NCBI GenBank assembly: GCA_032250585.1
Contig: JAVVFH010000248.1
Span: forward strand, 1 to 5,002
DNA length: 5,002 nucleotides
DNA from: JAVVFH01 sp032250585
GTDB taxonomy: Bacteria; Pseudomonadota; Gammaproteobacteria; Xanthomonadales; SZUA-36
Direction of reading: 5' to 3'
In this document: piece by piece, positions 4,944 to 5,002 of the stretch
Position numbering within the stretch: position 1 is the first letter of the stretch
Layout of the letters: every line of letters starts with the position of its first letter
Program-made: the position numbers and the translations under genes
Notes under the pieces: model-generated
Seen by the model: only the letters and a program-made list of their open reading frames with translations
Told to the model about the DNA's origin: nothing
Databases searched by the model: none

Positions 4944-5002
4944 TCGTGACCCGGCGACGCATCCGCTCGGCAATGTCGACCGGCTGGTCCACGAGCCGGC
5001 CC
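4933..5002 (+). CDS. Probable winged-helix transcriptional regulator, N-terminal fragment
   Basis: Only the first 23 codons lie in the window, and the frame is open at the right edge. The start has a strong GGAGG site and overlaps the preceding stop by 11 nt. After a polar lead (MARDRDPATHPLG) comes NVDRLVHEPA, which resembles the opening helix (LDRLIHEPARL-type) of the HTH_34 winged-helix family, DNA-binding proteins related to MarR and ArsR. From family knowledge these are about 100 aa, bind DNA as dimers, and are often encoded next to small membrane proteins. If the call is right, the palindrome at 4241-4255 is its natural target. The assignment rests on about ten residues and could be wrong. 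Confidence 0.5.
   Translation, partial: MARDRDPATHPLGNVDRLVHEPA

Overview
The window looks like chromosomal DNA from a GC-rich Proteobacterium, most likely a gammaproteobacterium. That placement is an inference. It rests on GC-rich codon use, Shine-Dalgarno start sites, Sec-type signal peptides, and a pair of REP-like hairpins whose head and stem (GTGGGAGCGGC, then GCCGC) resemble repeats common in Pseudomonas and Xanthomonadales genomes. No rRNA, tRNA, CRISPR array, transposase or phage gene is visible.

Layout. Positions 1-135 hold no convincing gene; a GC-rich hairpin without a U-tract follows the stop of the first gene. A large minus-strand gene (136-2676, TTG start) encodes an exported protein with TolB/PD40-type beta-propeller repeats, a linker domain and a C-terminal CehA/McbA-type (PHP-like) metallohydrolase domain. 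Its 138-bp upstream region is shared with a divergent plus-strand gene (2815-3768) for a classical short-chain dehydrogenase that carries a predicted export signal. Two -10-like boxes face away from each other there, around a 38-bp dyad (2743-2780). A good rho-independent terminator (3837-3879) ends the dehydrogenase transcript.

Positions 3880-4240 appear non-coding. They contain small hairpins, a 10-bp direct repeat, and a symmetric REP doublet (BIME-like, 4043-4125) with a further palindrome nested between its two elements. A second transcription unit begins near 4240 with a perfect 15-bp palindrome (4241-4255). It encodes a multi-pass membrane protein of unknown function (4323-4943), which overlaps by 11 bases the start of a gene that runs off the right edge (4933 onward). 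The 23 visible residues of that gene resemble the N-terminus of winged-helix (HTH_34, MarR/ArsR-like) regulators.

How the genes may work together: the hydrolase and dehydrogenase are both predicted to be exported and may be co-regulated through the shared dyad, but no common substrate can be read from the sequence. The membrane protein and regulator look like a translationally coupled pair that may repress itself through the palindrome. The least described elements are the exported dehydrogenase, the membrane protein-regulator module, and the two operator-like dyads.
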